Source: Aplectana chamaeleonis
Taxonomy: Eukaryota; Nematoda; Chromadorea; Rhabditida; Cosmocercidae
Assembly: GCA_029168955.1 (NCBI GenBank)
Contig: JAPDOI010000420.1
Coordinates: 387,001 to 451,000 of the forward strand
DNA: 64,000 bases
Direction: 5' to 3'
A model generated the notes under the pieces. It ran no database searches and had not been told where the DNA came from. It saw only the letters and a program-made list of their open reading frames with translations. This document shows positions 10,401 through 22,300 of this stretch, in pieces. Within the stretch, counting starts at the first letter, position 1; the number at the start of each line of letters is the position of its first letter. The position numbers and the translations under genes are program-made.

Positions 10401-13400
10401 GGAATGAATGAATGAATGAATGAATGAATGAATGAATGAATGAATGAATGAATGAATGAATGAATGAATGAATGAATGAATGAATGAATGGAATGAATGA
10501 ATGAATGGAATGAATGAATGAATGAATGAATGAATGAATGAATGAATGAATGAATGAATGAATGAATGAATGAATGGAATGAATGGAGAATGGAATGAAT
10601 GGAATGAATGAATGAATGGAATGAACGAATGGAATGAATGAATGAACGAATGAATGGAATGGAATGAATGAATAGGAATGGAATGGAATGAATGGAATGG
10701 AATGGAATGAATGAATGGAATGGAATGAATGGAATGAATGGAATGAATGGAATGAATGAATGGAATGAATGGAATGGAATGAATGGAATGAATGGAATGA
10801 ATGAATGGAATGAATGAATGAATGGAATGAATGAATGAATGAATGAATGGAATGAATGAATGGAATGAATGAATGAATGAATGGAATGAATGAATGAATG
10901 GAATGGAATGGAATGAATGGAATGGAATGAACGAGTGAATGAATGGATGAATGAATGAATGAATGAATGGAATGAATGAATGAATGAATGGAATGAATGA
11001 ATGGAATGAATGGAATGAATGAATGAATGAATGAATGAATGAATGGAATGAATGAATGAATGAATGAATGAATGAATGGAATGAATGAATGGAATGAATG
11101 AATGAATGAATGAATGAATGAATGAATGGAATGAATGAATGAATGAATGAATGAATGAATGAATGAATGAATGAATGAATGAATGGAATGAATGAATGAA
11201 TGGAATGAATGAATGAATGAATGAATGAATGGAATGAATGAATGAATGAATGAATGGAATGAATGAATGAATGGAATGAATGGAATGGAATGAATGAATG
11301 AATGAATGGAATGAATGAATGAATGAATGAATGAATGGAATGGAATGAATGGAATGAATGAATGAATGAATGAATGAATGAATGAATGAATGAATGAATG
11401 AATGGAATGAATGAATGAATGAATGAATGAATGAATGGAATGAATGGAATGAATGAATGAATGAATGAATGGAATGGAATGAATGAATGAATGAATGAAT
11501 GAATGAATGAATGAATGAATGAATGAATGGAATGAATGAATGGAATGGAATGGAATGAATGAATGAATGAATGAACGAGTGAATGAATGGATGAATGAAT
11601 GAATGAATGGAATGAATGAATGGAATGGAATGAATGAATGGAATGAATGAATGGAATGGAATGAATGAATGAATGAATGAATGAATGAATGAATGAATGA
11701 ATGAATGGAATGAATGAACGAATGGAATGAATGAATGAACGAGGAATGAATGAATGGAATGGAATGAATGAATGGAATGGAATGGAATGGATGAATGAAT
11801 GAATGAATGAATGAATGAATGAATGAATGAACGAGTGAATGGAATGGAATGAATGGAATGAATGAATGAATGGAATGAATGGAATGAATGAATGAATGAA
11901 TGAATGAATGAATGGAATGAATGGAATGGAATGAATGAATGAATGAATGAATGAATGAATGGAATGAATGGAATGAATGAATGAATGAATGGAATGAATG
12001 AATGAATGAATGAATGAATGAATGAATGGAATGGAATGGAATGAATGAATGAATGAATGGAATGGAATGAATGAATGAATGGAATGAATGAATGGAATGA
12101 ATGGAATGAATGAATGGAATGAATGAATGAATGAATGGAATGGAATGGAATGAATGGAATGAATGAATGAATGGAATGAATGAATGGAATGTTGAATGAA
12201 TGAATGAATGAATGAATGAATGAATGAATGAATGAATGAATGAATGAATGAATGGAATGGAATGAATGGAATGAATGAATGGATGAATGAATTGAATGAA
12301 TGAATGAATGGAATGGAATGAATGGAATGAATGAATGAATGAATGAATGAATGGAATGAATGAATGAATGAATGAATGAATGAATGAATGAATGAATGAA
12401 TGAATGAATGGAATGAATGAATGGAATGAATGGAATGAATGGAATGGAATGAATGAATGAATGAATGAATGAATGAATGAATGAATGAATGAATGAATGA
12501 ATGAATGGAATGGAATGAATGAATGAATGGAATGAATGAATGGAATGGAATGGAACGAATGAATGAATGAATGGAATGGAATGGAATGAATGGAATGGAT
12601 GAATGAATGAATGAATGAATGAATGAACGAGTGAATGAATGAATGGAATGAATGAATGAATGAATGAATGAATGAATGAATGGAATGAACGAATGGAATG
12701 AATGAATGAATGAATGAACGAGTGAATGAATGAATGGAATGAATGGAATGAATGGAATGAATGAATGAATGAATGGAATGAATGAATGAACGAAATGAAT
12801 GAATGAATGGAATGAATGAACGAGTGAATGGAATGGATGATTGAATGAATGAATGAATGAATGAATGGAATGAATGAATGGAATGAATGAATGAATGAAT
12901 GGATGAATGAATGGAATGAATGGAATGAATGAATGAGTGAATGAATGGATGATTGAATGAATGAATGAATGGAATGAATGAATGAATGAATGAATGAATG
13001 AATGAATGGAATGAATGAATGAATGAATGAATGAATGAATGAATGAATGAATGGAATGAATGAATGAATGAACGAGTGAATGAATGAATGAACGAAGTGA
13101 ATGAATGGAAGAATGAATGAATGAATGAATGGAATGAATGAATGAATGAATGAATGGAATGAATGGAATGAATGAATGAATGAATGAATGAATGAATGAA
13201 TGAATGAATGAACGAGTGGAATGAATGGATGAATGAATGAATGAATGAATGAATGAATGAATGAGTGAATGAATGAATGAATGAATGAATGAATGAATGA
13301 ATGAATGAATGAATGAATGAATGAATGAATGAATAAATGAATGAATGAATGAATGAGTGAATGAATGAATGAATGAGTGAATGAATGAATAAATGGAATG

Positions 13401-13465
13401 AATGAATGAATGAGTGAATGAATGAATGAATGAGTGAATGAATGAATGAATGAATGAACGGGGAT
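7439..13465. repeat. 6-kb mixed (GAAT)n / (GGAAT)n satellite
   Basis: Uninterrupted array of GAAT tetramers mixed with GGAAT pentamers. The variant GAACGAGTGAATGAATGG recurs irregularly more than a dozen times. The minus strand reads as a 1282-codon frame of His-Ser-Phe-Ile-type repeats because the complement lacks stops. This is a composition artefact, not a gene. The GGAAT pentamer is the same motif as human satellite III; any functional parallel is speculation. Assembly length is likely uncertain. Confidence 0.95.
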
Positions 13466-13830
13466 GAGATCAGATGAGATGACTGGGTTACTTTGACGAA
13501 GCGAGTGGGATCAATGGGATGAAACAATAATATGAATAGGATAGATGAAATGAAGAAGATGAAACATATGAGAAGGTTAGATAAACGTCATAAACATAGA
13601 GAGATGCAGCGTTACAAATATGCATTAAGAACGTGATGAATTAGATGAATAAATGTCACGGATATGACGAACGTGATTAAAGGGATGAATGATGAGCGAA
13701 TGTTATGGAAGAGGAGAATGCGAATAGATCATGTATACAAATTAGGTAAGTGCGACAAATAAGACGAAGGAATCATACATATGTGTGGGTGACACATAAT
13801 AAGCGAATAGAATGAAAAGTATGAAGACAA
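13466..13830. other. Decaying edge of the satellite; no gene
   Basis: Purine-rich sequence rich in GATGAA and GATAGA words grades out of the GAAT array. No recognisable coding sequence. Confidence 0.5.
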
Positions 13831-14100
13831 AATTCCGGTCCGCGATTGCGTCTCGGGACCGCAGTTGCGGCCGCATGCTCTTGAGTCGGTCGAGTTTCCA
13901 GCGCCAGGAACGACTCGAGGATGTTTTTTTCATACAAATTTCTCCACTTTTTTTAGTTTCCAGTTTCCAAAAACCAGCTAGAGTCTATAGATCGGCAGCT
14001 GGACACTCTTACTTTTCGGGAGCGTGCAGCCGCAAGGCGTGTCGAGACGCTATTCCGGATTCCGGACAATTTCCGGATTTCGGCCCACAGAAGCACAGTA
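13831..14100. mobile_element. Foldback element family L, copy 1
   Basis: Inverted arms share TCCGGTCCGCGATTGCGTCTC and GCGGCCGCATGCTC on the left with complementary versions on the right (GCAGCCGCAAGGCGTGTCGAG). The same family is at 34973-35252, and a weak relative is at about 49707-49850. Confidence 0.65.
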
Positions 14101-14263
14101 TGTAAGAGGCAGCGAGAGAGTATGGAAAGAAGGAGAGGCAGCATACGCGCGCACACGCACGCAATGGATCAGAGTAATTTTCACTCTGTGAGCATAATAT
14201 CTTATCCGATTTTTGGATGTTTTCTGCCGTAACTGCAGTTGAACTTCGCAGTGCACGTTATAG

Positions 14264-14740
14264 TATGTTTACACAAGGTGCTGAGTTGTTGGCAAAACGC
14301 TTGGCTCCGGGCGAGATTGAACCAGCATATTCCCTTTCCGGGAAGATCGCACTGCACCACGGAAGCCTCAGCGCCGCTTCACTCAACTGCTGGTTAATCT
14401 TCACGAAGCAATCATCCCTTTCACCTGCATAACGGATGAAACAGGAATACCGTCAGAGACTATCTAACAGTCGTAGACCTGTCAAGATGACTTAACTAGG
14501 GCATCATCTTGACAGGTCTACGACTGTTAGATAGTCTCTGACGTTATTCCTGTTTCATCCCGTTATGCGGGCAAAAGGATGATTGCTTCGGTGAAGATTA
14601 ACCGAGCAGTTGAGTGAGAGCGGCGCTGGGGCTTCGGTGGTGCAGTGCGATAAGGCGCTCCCCCGGAAAGGGAATATGCTGGTTCAATCTCGCCCGGAGC
14701 CAAGCGTTTTGCGATCAACTCAGCACCTTGTGTAAACATA
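14264..14740. mobile_element. Large hairpin element carrying a tRNA-like internal promoter
   Basis: Arms 14264-14490 and 14504-14740 are near-perfect complements around a 13-nt loop (14491-14503). The right arm holds an A-box-like run, TGGTGCAGTGCGATAAGGCG (from 14638), and a B-box-like GGTTCAATCTC (14681-14691) at tRNA-like spacing. The left arm holds the complement. The 14-mer CATAATATCTTATC occurs directly at 14193-14206 and 14737-14750. Confidence 0.75.
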
Positions 14741-15136
14741 ATATCTTATCGTTCTTAATCTTCATTCAGATGAAAACACACGAATCGAATTGTATTAAAT
14801 TGTCCTTTGTGAAAACATAGAACGAACGCAGGTATGATGGAGACGTCATCAAAATTGTGAGTGCAAGAATGTAACATAGATATGAAATAATCCCTAGGCG
14901 ATAAGAAGTTGTGAAGCATAACAATCAAGAAAATCAATTCGCACTCCATATTTTTCTTTAATGTATTTTTTGAATAGTATTCATCATGTTATTGTCATTG
15001 TAACTAATGCTTCCTATTGGAAATATCTGAAAAGCGATGTTTACTCAAACCACAATTCCAGATGATCAGAATTTCTCAATATTTTTAGACCAAATTTGAA
15101 TACCAAACTCAGTGCTACTCGTCTGTTTAATGTATG
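14741..15136. other. No gene recognised
   Basis: Anonymous A+T-rich sequence between two hairpin elements. Confidence 0.5.
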
Positions 15137-15285
15137 TAGCGTCGGCATGGCTCCTAGTGAAACTTCGCGTTCACTATTAAAGGTTGGCGCAAACTCGGTG
15201 TCATATGCTATAGCATGGGTGCACCGAGTTTGTGCCAACCTCCAATTGGGAACGCATAGTCTCACTAGGATCCATGCCGATGCTA
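15137..15285. mobile_element. 149-bp hairpin MITE
   Basis: Starts TAGCGTCGGCATGGCTCCTA and ends with the complement TCCATGCCGATGCTA. The inner arms TTGGCGCAAACTCGGTG and CACCGAGTTTGTGCCAA flank a 21-nt centre. Confidence 0.8.
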
Positions 15286-16029
15286 CCTGCACAGCAAAAA
15301 AAAAACTCGAGAATAGAAGAAAATTACTTCAAGTAAAACCTGCCAGCCACTGACCATAGCTAGAACCACCAGCCGCTGCCAGAATGGTACGTGCCTTTGA
15401 GCCCGAATAAGGGGGGAGGGTGGAAAGGCAGACGAGGTTGCCCCGAAAAATTCATAAAATGATGACAGTTTTCGGTGTTTTTTTGTACTGATAAGGATAC
15501 ATACATTCGTATGCAGGAAACATAAATGCAGGGGAAACCCCACCATGTTTTTCGACGTTGCAGACACCTGACCTGTTTCCCACTGGGCTCAGTTCTGCAT
15601 TCCAATCTCCAAAAAATGAACAGCAAAACACAACGATACGCTAAGGAGGAAAATGTTAAAAGGGAACTTGTAGTGATCTACCACCTGAGAAAAAAATAGC
15701 AGAGAAAATCAGAAAATCCAAAATGGCAAATCCTGATTTTATATTTTCTTAAATGCCCCGGAAATTCACAGGGAATTTCCAAAACAAGGGCATTTCATGG
15801 CTTTGCGAAGAGAAAAAATGGAACCGAATAGCAATTTTGAAAGTTTTTGGAAGAACTGTTTCGAATTTGGCTACAAACGTTTTTCCTAGGAGTTTATTTT
15901 GGGAGCTAAAGAAAGTCTGAGACCCTATTGTGATTTTTCATAAATTTCGGCTAACTTTGTGCAAACCTTTCCAATAGGGGAAAGTTTGCCGGCGAAACGC
16001 GACTTTTGATGATTTTCCAAATGCTACAG
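15286..16029. other. No gene recognised
   Basis: Anonymous sequence; no domain, splice-bounded frame or clear repeat found. Confidence 0.5.
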
Positions 16030-16260
16030 TTTAGCAGCCCCAAAACCGCTCCATAGAGGTTATTTGGGCTGCTTGACACAAATCGGTGGTCCGTTTGTTG
16101 ATTTTCCTTGGGTTGCGGTATGTGACGGTGGGTATACGGTAGGTAGTTCGATCGAAGCCTCAGATTTGGGTGAAAATTTCTCTGCCGATGTTATTTGGGA
16201 CGCCGAAGATGGATTTGAAGTCCAACTGTCGATTTTCGAAATAGTGAGGTAGCTTACGCA
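16030..16260 (-). repeat. Dispersed repeat family M, copy 1
   Basis: Contains GACGGTGGGTATACGGTAGG and TTCGATCGAAGCCTCAGATT. It matches the reverse complement of 20200-20350 and 27780-27930. The units are degenerate, about 110-150 bp, and non-coding. Confidence 0.65.
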
Positions 16261-16419
16261 AGTTTAATGACACTATGCCTACCATAGTCTCTATAATCCC
16301 TAGGTCTAGCGACAAACAGACCCCGGATTCCCGATCGGCGCCCTGAGCAACCCCTTATTGATAGTTCTTAGTAGAATCCGAAAAATTCTTCTGGACATCT
16401 CTAAAATTCGCTTATGGGT

Positions 16420-17290
16420 AAAGTCTGTCCGAATGGGTTGTCCGCCAACAATACTTGTTAACCGATGATAATTTTTCGAATAATGGATTGATTCGAGTAA
16501 TCCCGATTTTAAATTTTCCGGATAATGGATCTATTCAGATAATGATTTTCTCCAATGATTCGGATTTGGATAATTCTGGATAACTTCGGATATTTTCGGA
16601 ACAAAGTTGAGACAAAACTGTGAAAAAAAAAATCAGTTACTCATGGCAAGCCCTTGAAAACATCCATAACTGAACAAACAGTAGTACATCATTGCTTTTA
16701 CAGCAAGTTCACATATAAACTTAATCTTCATACATGCATATGAAAAAAATATGAAAACAAGTTTTCAATTACTCTATCGTCAGTGGTAGACACAGTTTTA
16801 TCCATACACAGGTTTGATTCAGGAAAACGAGCTAGTAGTAAAAAGTATGCAAAGCAACTATTCAAAAAACTCCTACCGTTACTAACTAACGCCTTGGTGA
16901 TCTCACTTGACCACGCCCATTTTTCCTGCGTCGCAGCGACTCTTTCGATTTCGGAAGAAGGAGGAAAACCCTGGGTAGACGTACTAAATAGAAGGCGGTG
17001 CGGAAAATGGTCGTGGCCTAGTGCAATTTCATCCGATTTTATCCAAAAATTATCCAATTTGGTCCAAAAAATTATCTGATTTTATCCGAAATTTTATCCA
17101 ATTCTATCCGAAATTTAACCGAGTTTATCCGACTTTATCCGAATGTTTGACCTTTCGGATAATGTTTCGATCCGGATAATGCCGATTTTGAATTTCACGG
17201 ATATTGGTTCGATTCAGATAAGGCATTTTTTCGAATTTCCGGATATCGGATTACCCGAATCTCGGATATCCGAAAAAGAGTGATTCGGAT
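16420..17290. repeat. Degenerate GGATAA / TTATCC simple-sequence blocks
   Basis: Two blocks (about 16420-16620 and 17030-17290) are dominated by imperfect CGGATAAT or TTATCCGA words, in opposite orientation to each other in part. The middle (16620-17030) is anonymous. No coding sequence. Confidence 0.5.
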
Positions 17291-18059
17291 ACTAAGTATA
17301 CCGCCCACAAAATCGACGTGCGTGTCAAGCAGCGTCGCGGTGACATTTTTCGGACTTATCAGTCGATTAGCAGGAATATTTGACGGATAGCCATACCCCA
17401 GTCAGCGGTTTGCAGCCGTGAGAAGGCTCGTTCGAGAATTGCCTTTGCGACGGCCGGTCGACACGCACACCGACGTGTGCGGGCAGTCTCATTCGAACAG
17501 ATATAAGGTACCCTTACCTTTTCGCGAGGCAATAAAAAATGATCTTTTTTGAAATTCCTGGGGTTAAAGAATTTCGAGCACGAATAATTTATGTACTCTC
17601 TCGAACCTACAACAACCGAAACATGGTTTCCCAAATCGTTGGGGTACCGGTAATACATACTCTAGTGATTTTTTTAAATATTTGTATATACATATATACA
17701 CTTCAGGTTCGGCTGCTTACAAGTAATCCGTTCAGGCTGTTCTCTGTAAAATCGCTTTGAAATTTTCCAATAATTTGAAGTTTAGCGCCGGTTGGGTGGG
17801 CCTAAGACGGGCTCGGAAGATCAATTTTTCGACACCACCCTGGTTCTCAATGAGCTCGAAATAGATTTTACGCAGAAAACCTAAGGTAACGATCACTGAA
17901 GGGACGCATCGATCACGTGACGCCGGTATGTTCTTTTTACCGCGACATTTCTTATCAGCCTTAAAAATCCTACACAACTCATTTGATACATTTCGCTAGG
18001 GTTTTACGCAGAAAACGTTTCTGGCCAAGCGTGAAACCCCCCGAAATGATTTGATTCAA
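17291..18059. other. No gene; short dispersed repeat near 17455-17506
   Basis: The segment CGTGTGCGGGCAGTCTCATT also occurs, slightly changed, near 39950-39985 and inverted near 38045-38080. The remainder is anonymous. Confidence 0.4.
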
Positions 18060-18496
18060 AGGCAGTGTTCACGATAAACTTCGTCTTAGGTTTTTGGCCG
18101 GAAATTGAAAGTTCAGGGTCTCATTGGAGCACTGGGGTTGAAAGAACGAATGAAAACGACTTCGGAAGAGCTCCATGCGACTCCGAAGTCCGCTTGCGCT
18201 AGCCCTTCCGCTCGCGGTCGAGTTTTCCGACGAACAGTTTTGTGCGCTTCTACATTAGCATTGGAGCGCGAGCGCGGCTGAGTTTTAGCATTGGGGCGCA
18301 TTTTCGCACGATGTCTACTTCAGGCCATGCCCGCGCAATTGATCCACCATTGAAATGTGGCTTTCAAGAAGAAGAGCTGATTTTGGATGTTCCACAGCGT
18401 TTTTCATGACTCTTTCTTCACTGATGAAACAGTCAGACTCTAAATCTTCGTTTTCTGGTGGAAACTCGAAAACGATTTTTATCGCGGACACTGCCT
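18060..18496. mobile_element. MITE family C, copy 1 (TTAA-flanked)
   Basis: 437 bp with ends AGGCAGTGTTCACGATAAA and ...TTTATCGCGGACACTGCCT. The right flank is TTAA (18497-18500) and the left is TCAA. It is closely similar along its length to 55187-55622. Confidence 0.75.
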
Positions 18497-19100
18497 TTAA
18501 GGAGCGAGACGCTGAACAATATTGTTTGTGTTTTTGTTTCGGTGAGTGTCTGAACTTTCAAAAATTCACAACTCCGTCAACACCGTCTCGAAATCGGTTC
18601 TTTTTCTTTGTGAAAGTGGCATGACTTCACAACACTGAACAACTATGAATTGTTATATCACGGTTTCTTGATATAAGAAATCAACGAAATCGTCACAGGT
18701 TTTTGGTCTAGTTTCAGCCATTGAAATGAATAGCTGTGAGCGGGCGATTCCAAAGTTGTCTTAGAAAAATCTGGAATACAATAGCACGTGTTCACGTATG
18801 TCTGGGAGTGAGTATGACAGTCCAGAAACTGGTTTTCTTATGTTTCAATGGATTTTCAAAGAAAATGCACGCTGGTAAGCACGCGGAATGGGGTTTCCTG
18901 TATAGTCAATTTACTACTCGGTCCACTAGGCTATCCTACAAGACGAATACTTAAATTTTTGACCTTTTTCGCTTCGGTAATGCATCCCTTTTCAGTTAGG
19001 TAGATGAACAACAGCACCCCATGGGCAGGTAGAATCTTATCCTGTCGGTGCGGGGGAAGGTATGACACATTTATGGCTACGCTGCGTTAGAGAAAAAGGT
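18497..19100. other. No gene recognised
   Basis: Anonymous sequence. A 72-codon plus frame at 18736-18954 has no recognisable feature. Confidence 0.45.
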
Positions 19101-19315
19101 TTAGAGCACTGGACTTCCACCTTTGCCTTTCTGAACACGAAGAGATGAAAAAAAATCTGGTATCGCAATGACGATCTGAAACAAACTCTGCAAAGCTGTC
19201 ACTTTTTGATAACCCTAGCTTACGTATTGCTTACCTGCAGAGCAGCAACTGGAGTATTCAAAACAGGACCATAAATTCGAATGAAATGCAGCATCATTGA
19301 ACAAAAATACTTGGA
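19101..19315 (-). CDS. Weak candidate: 3' end of an unknown spliced gene
   Basis: Minus strand. A frame ending at about 19315-19235 meets a CAG|GTAAGC donor. After a 59-nt intron with a TTTGTTTCAG acceptor, a second piece runs 19175-19101 to a TAA stop. The join is phase 0 and gives ...GPVLNTPVAALQ then IVIAIPDFFSSL...; no family is recognised. A second reading frame also stays open across the junction, so coding is unproven. The upstream boundary of the first piece is not determined. Confidence 0.2.
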
Positions 19316-19614
19316 GGTACAAGGCAAACAGAAAATCGTTCGCTACTCTTTCTATTCATATTGAAAATACTTTAGCCATGATCACAACGGTGTCTCCAGA
19401 ATCGCTCAATATTCCCTTGGAACAAAGCTGCAGCCGTTGAAAGATCTAGATTTTAGAGCCACAACAGCTTGGAGGACGAGCAGTATCCGGACGAGCAGTC
19501 ACGCGTTCGCTGGGATTCAATCCCTCATTTCTAAAAACACGTCCTGGGAAGAGAAAGGAATGTTAGACCACCGCTACCATTGGTGGAGCTAGCTAAGCCA
19601 GGTTCAGTACTCGT

Positions 19615-19704
19615 CACGGTTCGCAGCAAGAAGGCCAACATTGTCATGGTCCGCAACAGGGGTGTCAGCCTGGCCACGGTTCGCAACTAGAAGGCTTGCC
19701 TGGC
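19615..19704. repeat. 30-bp tandem repeat, three copies
   Basis: Unit approximates CACGGTTCGCAACA followed by a more variable half. The three consecutive copies differ at several sites. Confidence 0.7.
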
Positions 19705-19834
19705 AAAGAGCCATGGGATGATCCTCTCACATCAATGTCCAAAATGAGCCTACAGAAAAAGATTCGAGGAGACCTCCCAGAAAAGCCCAAAAAGCCTACA
19801 GCCCGCTCTATGAGAGCAGGAGTTTAGTATACCG

Positions 19835-20841
19835 GTTACTAACAAGGGAACCACAATAAGTCATAGTGACCATTCCAAATGAAATGTACTTTTCTAGAAC
19901 CAGTTTCGAACGAAAAGTCCGAATATGCCCATCGCAGCTGCCTAGACCCACTCTGAAAAAAGTTATGAGCATTTTTAAAGCTTCGCGGCAAGGTAAGGGT
20001 ACCTCCCCCCATGCAATTTTTATTGTGTTTTCAAATTTTTCTTCTGATTTCGCTATAAACATGTATGTAGTGATAATCTGGAGTGCTGAACACAAATCTG
20101 GGGTTTGCTTGCCCAAATTTCAAGGTTTGCTGTAGGTTACGGTACGTAACATGCCATTTAGGAGGCAAAACCTACCTCAATATTCCGATAATCGACGAAT
20201 GGACATCAAATTCGTATTCAGCACCCACAAATAACCCCCACATAGAAACTTTGAGACAAATCTGAGGCTTTGACCGAACTACCGTATACCCACCGTAATC
20301 TACTATAAGCTGCCAAAAATCGATAAACCGACATCAAATTCGTGTTCAGTTTTCCAAATAACCCACAGAGAAATAACTTGAGCATATTCCATAGAGGCAC
20401 TACGGAAATCGTCAAAAGTCGCGATTTGCCATCAAATTCTCCCCCGATGGGAATCTACGAACGAATACAGTCGAAAACTTCGGAAAATCGATAATTGAAC
20501 CTCAAATTCGTGATCAGCACCCCAAATAACCCCCAAAGCGAATTTTTAGTCGAATCTGGAATATTTTTCTAGAACGCTTCGAGAGCCCTCTAATCGATAT
20601 AAATAAACGCCCCGCTGAACACGATTATGAGGTCCGCTTCCGGATATTCCTAAAAATAATGCGCTTTTTGGAGGGTACAATAAGTACGAAAATCGGAGAA
20701 AGAATGCCTATAACTTTTTTCAGAGTGGGTCTGGGCAGCTGCGATGGGCATATTCGGACTTCTCGTCCGAAAATGGTTCTAGAAAAGTACATTTCATGTG
20801 GAATGGTCACTATGACTTATTGTAGTTCCCTTGTAAGTAAC
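19835..20841. mobile_element. 1-kb foldback element containing family M units
   Basis: The outer arms are complementary. ACAAGGGAACCACAATAAG on the left matches CTTATTGTAGTTCCCTTGT on the right, and the arms extend inward through GCCCATCGCAGCTGCCTAGA and its complement. As a result near-identical 34-residue frames appear on opposite strands, which are mirror artefacts. The interior 20070-20560 holds family M repeats. Confidence 0.8.
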
Positions 20842-21375
20842 TATCCCAATGATATGTCATGATTTGTTTGCAAGAAAAATCAATGAAGGGTTGAACTTGA
20901 CAGCAACGGCATAAGCAGCACACCTAGAAAACGCTCCCCTCTAGCAGACAAGTTCCCCAGCACAACGTGAAGACGTACCGCTCCAGCAGCACGTTATCCT
21001 ATTCTGCTGTAAGTTTTTTCTGAGTTCGTTTTGTTCTCGAGTGCGACACCATGGCTGCAAGACGACGCAATCGAGATCAGCTGCGGTTGGTCCGCGGTTG
21101 AAGTGATGGTCGTGAATTTTTTCTCTGCACCAAAATGAAAGTCCTATTCGGGAGTGTTTGAAACTTTGCGAAGCACATGAAGTAAAATGAAAAAAAAAAC
21201 AAAAAAAACCAGTAGAGGATTGCAGAATGATAAAGGAAAGGGAAAGGGAAGTGTTTTTAAACAGAGAGAGCTCTAGGGTCATGTCACAAACGAGAGCAGA
21301 AAGATTCTACTTTACCCCTTTTTGGTTTTGGTTTGTCCAGAATCATAGACCAAACCAAAAACCAAGAACGGTTAA
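20842..21375. other. No gene recognised
   Basis: Anonymous sequence between a foldback and the MITE chain. Confidence 0.5.
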
Positions 21376-21822
21376 CGGCAGTGTTCACGATAGAAGTCGT
21401 TTTTCCGTTTTTCCGCCTATCTTGAGAACAGCCCCATGCTGATTTCAATGATGTCCCTGGAATCGTACAAGACCCCCTGGAAACGGAGTTATGGCCCCTC
21501 GAAATTCAGCTAGGGAAGCATTATGGACGAGTTGTCCGAGGCTTGTAACTCCCGTTTTTTTGCAGCCGATGTATGCGAGCTGACCTGAGTAAAGAGACAC
21601 GTTGAGAGTTAAGGGAAGAACGGGGCTTTTGATCGGAAACCATCGCGCATTTAACCACGAATTCAGAGGAACTGTTATTGGACGAGGGCGGAGTGGCCTC
21701 GAGATTTTCATCCACTTACCGGCAGATTTTCGTCACACTTCTTTTCGTAATCTTCTCAGAGGGACCCAGAGCTTACGTTTTAGCCAAAAAAACGTGCAAC
21801 TTTTTCTTCGTCAACGCTGCCC
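21376..21822. mobile_element. MITE family G (TTAA-flanked)
   Basis: 447 bp starting CGGCAGTGTTCACGATAG and ending ...TTCGTCAACGCTGCCC. TTAA lies on both sides (21372-21375 and 21823-21826). A partial relative in the opposite orientation lies at 36446-36671. Confidence 0.65.
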
Positions 21823-21826
21823 TTAA

Positions 21827-22300
21827 AGGCACAGTCCAAGCTCAGGGGTATTTTTTGATATTATATTCCGGCCGCCGTGTATAGCAATCATACCAAGCGC
21901 GAAATCTCAATTCGCTCAAATAAGCGAGAAAAAGCCAGGAAAGAGTCGGCCACGCCCCCTTGAAAGAAAATTTGGGTAACGCCCACTGCCAGGTTTCCGA
22001 CCTCAATAGGGAAGAGAAGCGCGATTGATTTTATTCAAAATCTATGTTCTTCTATTTGTTTTCGGTCTGGCTTTATATTGTGACATGCTTCAGAACGATG
22101 GCTACGAATCACGAGAGAAGACAGGCTCGAGGCAACTCGTCCGCGAACATCTCCCCGTTCAAATTCAAAATCTTTGAGGGGCCATAGCTCTGTTCATAGT
22201 GATTTCCGAGCGATACCGGAAACATCATTGTAATCAGCTTGAAATTTTCTCCAAGACAGGCTGAAAAGCGAAAAATCGATTCTGAGGTTGTACTGTGCCT
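21827..22300 (-). mobile_element. MITE family D, copy 1
   Basis: 474 bp with ends AGGCACAGTCCAAGCTC and ...GAGGTTGTACTGTGCCT. It is flanked by TTAA, sharing 21823-21826 with the preceding element. Confidence 0.7.

Noticed and set aside
9679..13527. 1282-codon open frame on the minus strand
   Set aside because: It is the complement of the GAAT/GGAAT satellite. The amino acids are only His, Ser, Phe, Ile, Pro and a few others dictated by the repeat.
14638..14705. A real tRNA gene
   Set aside because: A- and B-box-like runs are present, but the T-stem and acceptor stem do not pair, so it is at best a tRNA-derived element inside a hairpin.
19510..19550. tRNA-like GGGATTCAATCCC run
   Set aside because: No A box or cloverleaf pairing upstream; probably chance.
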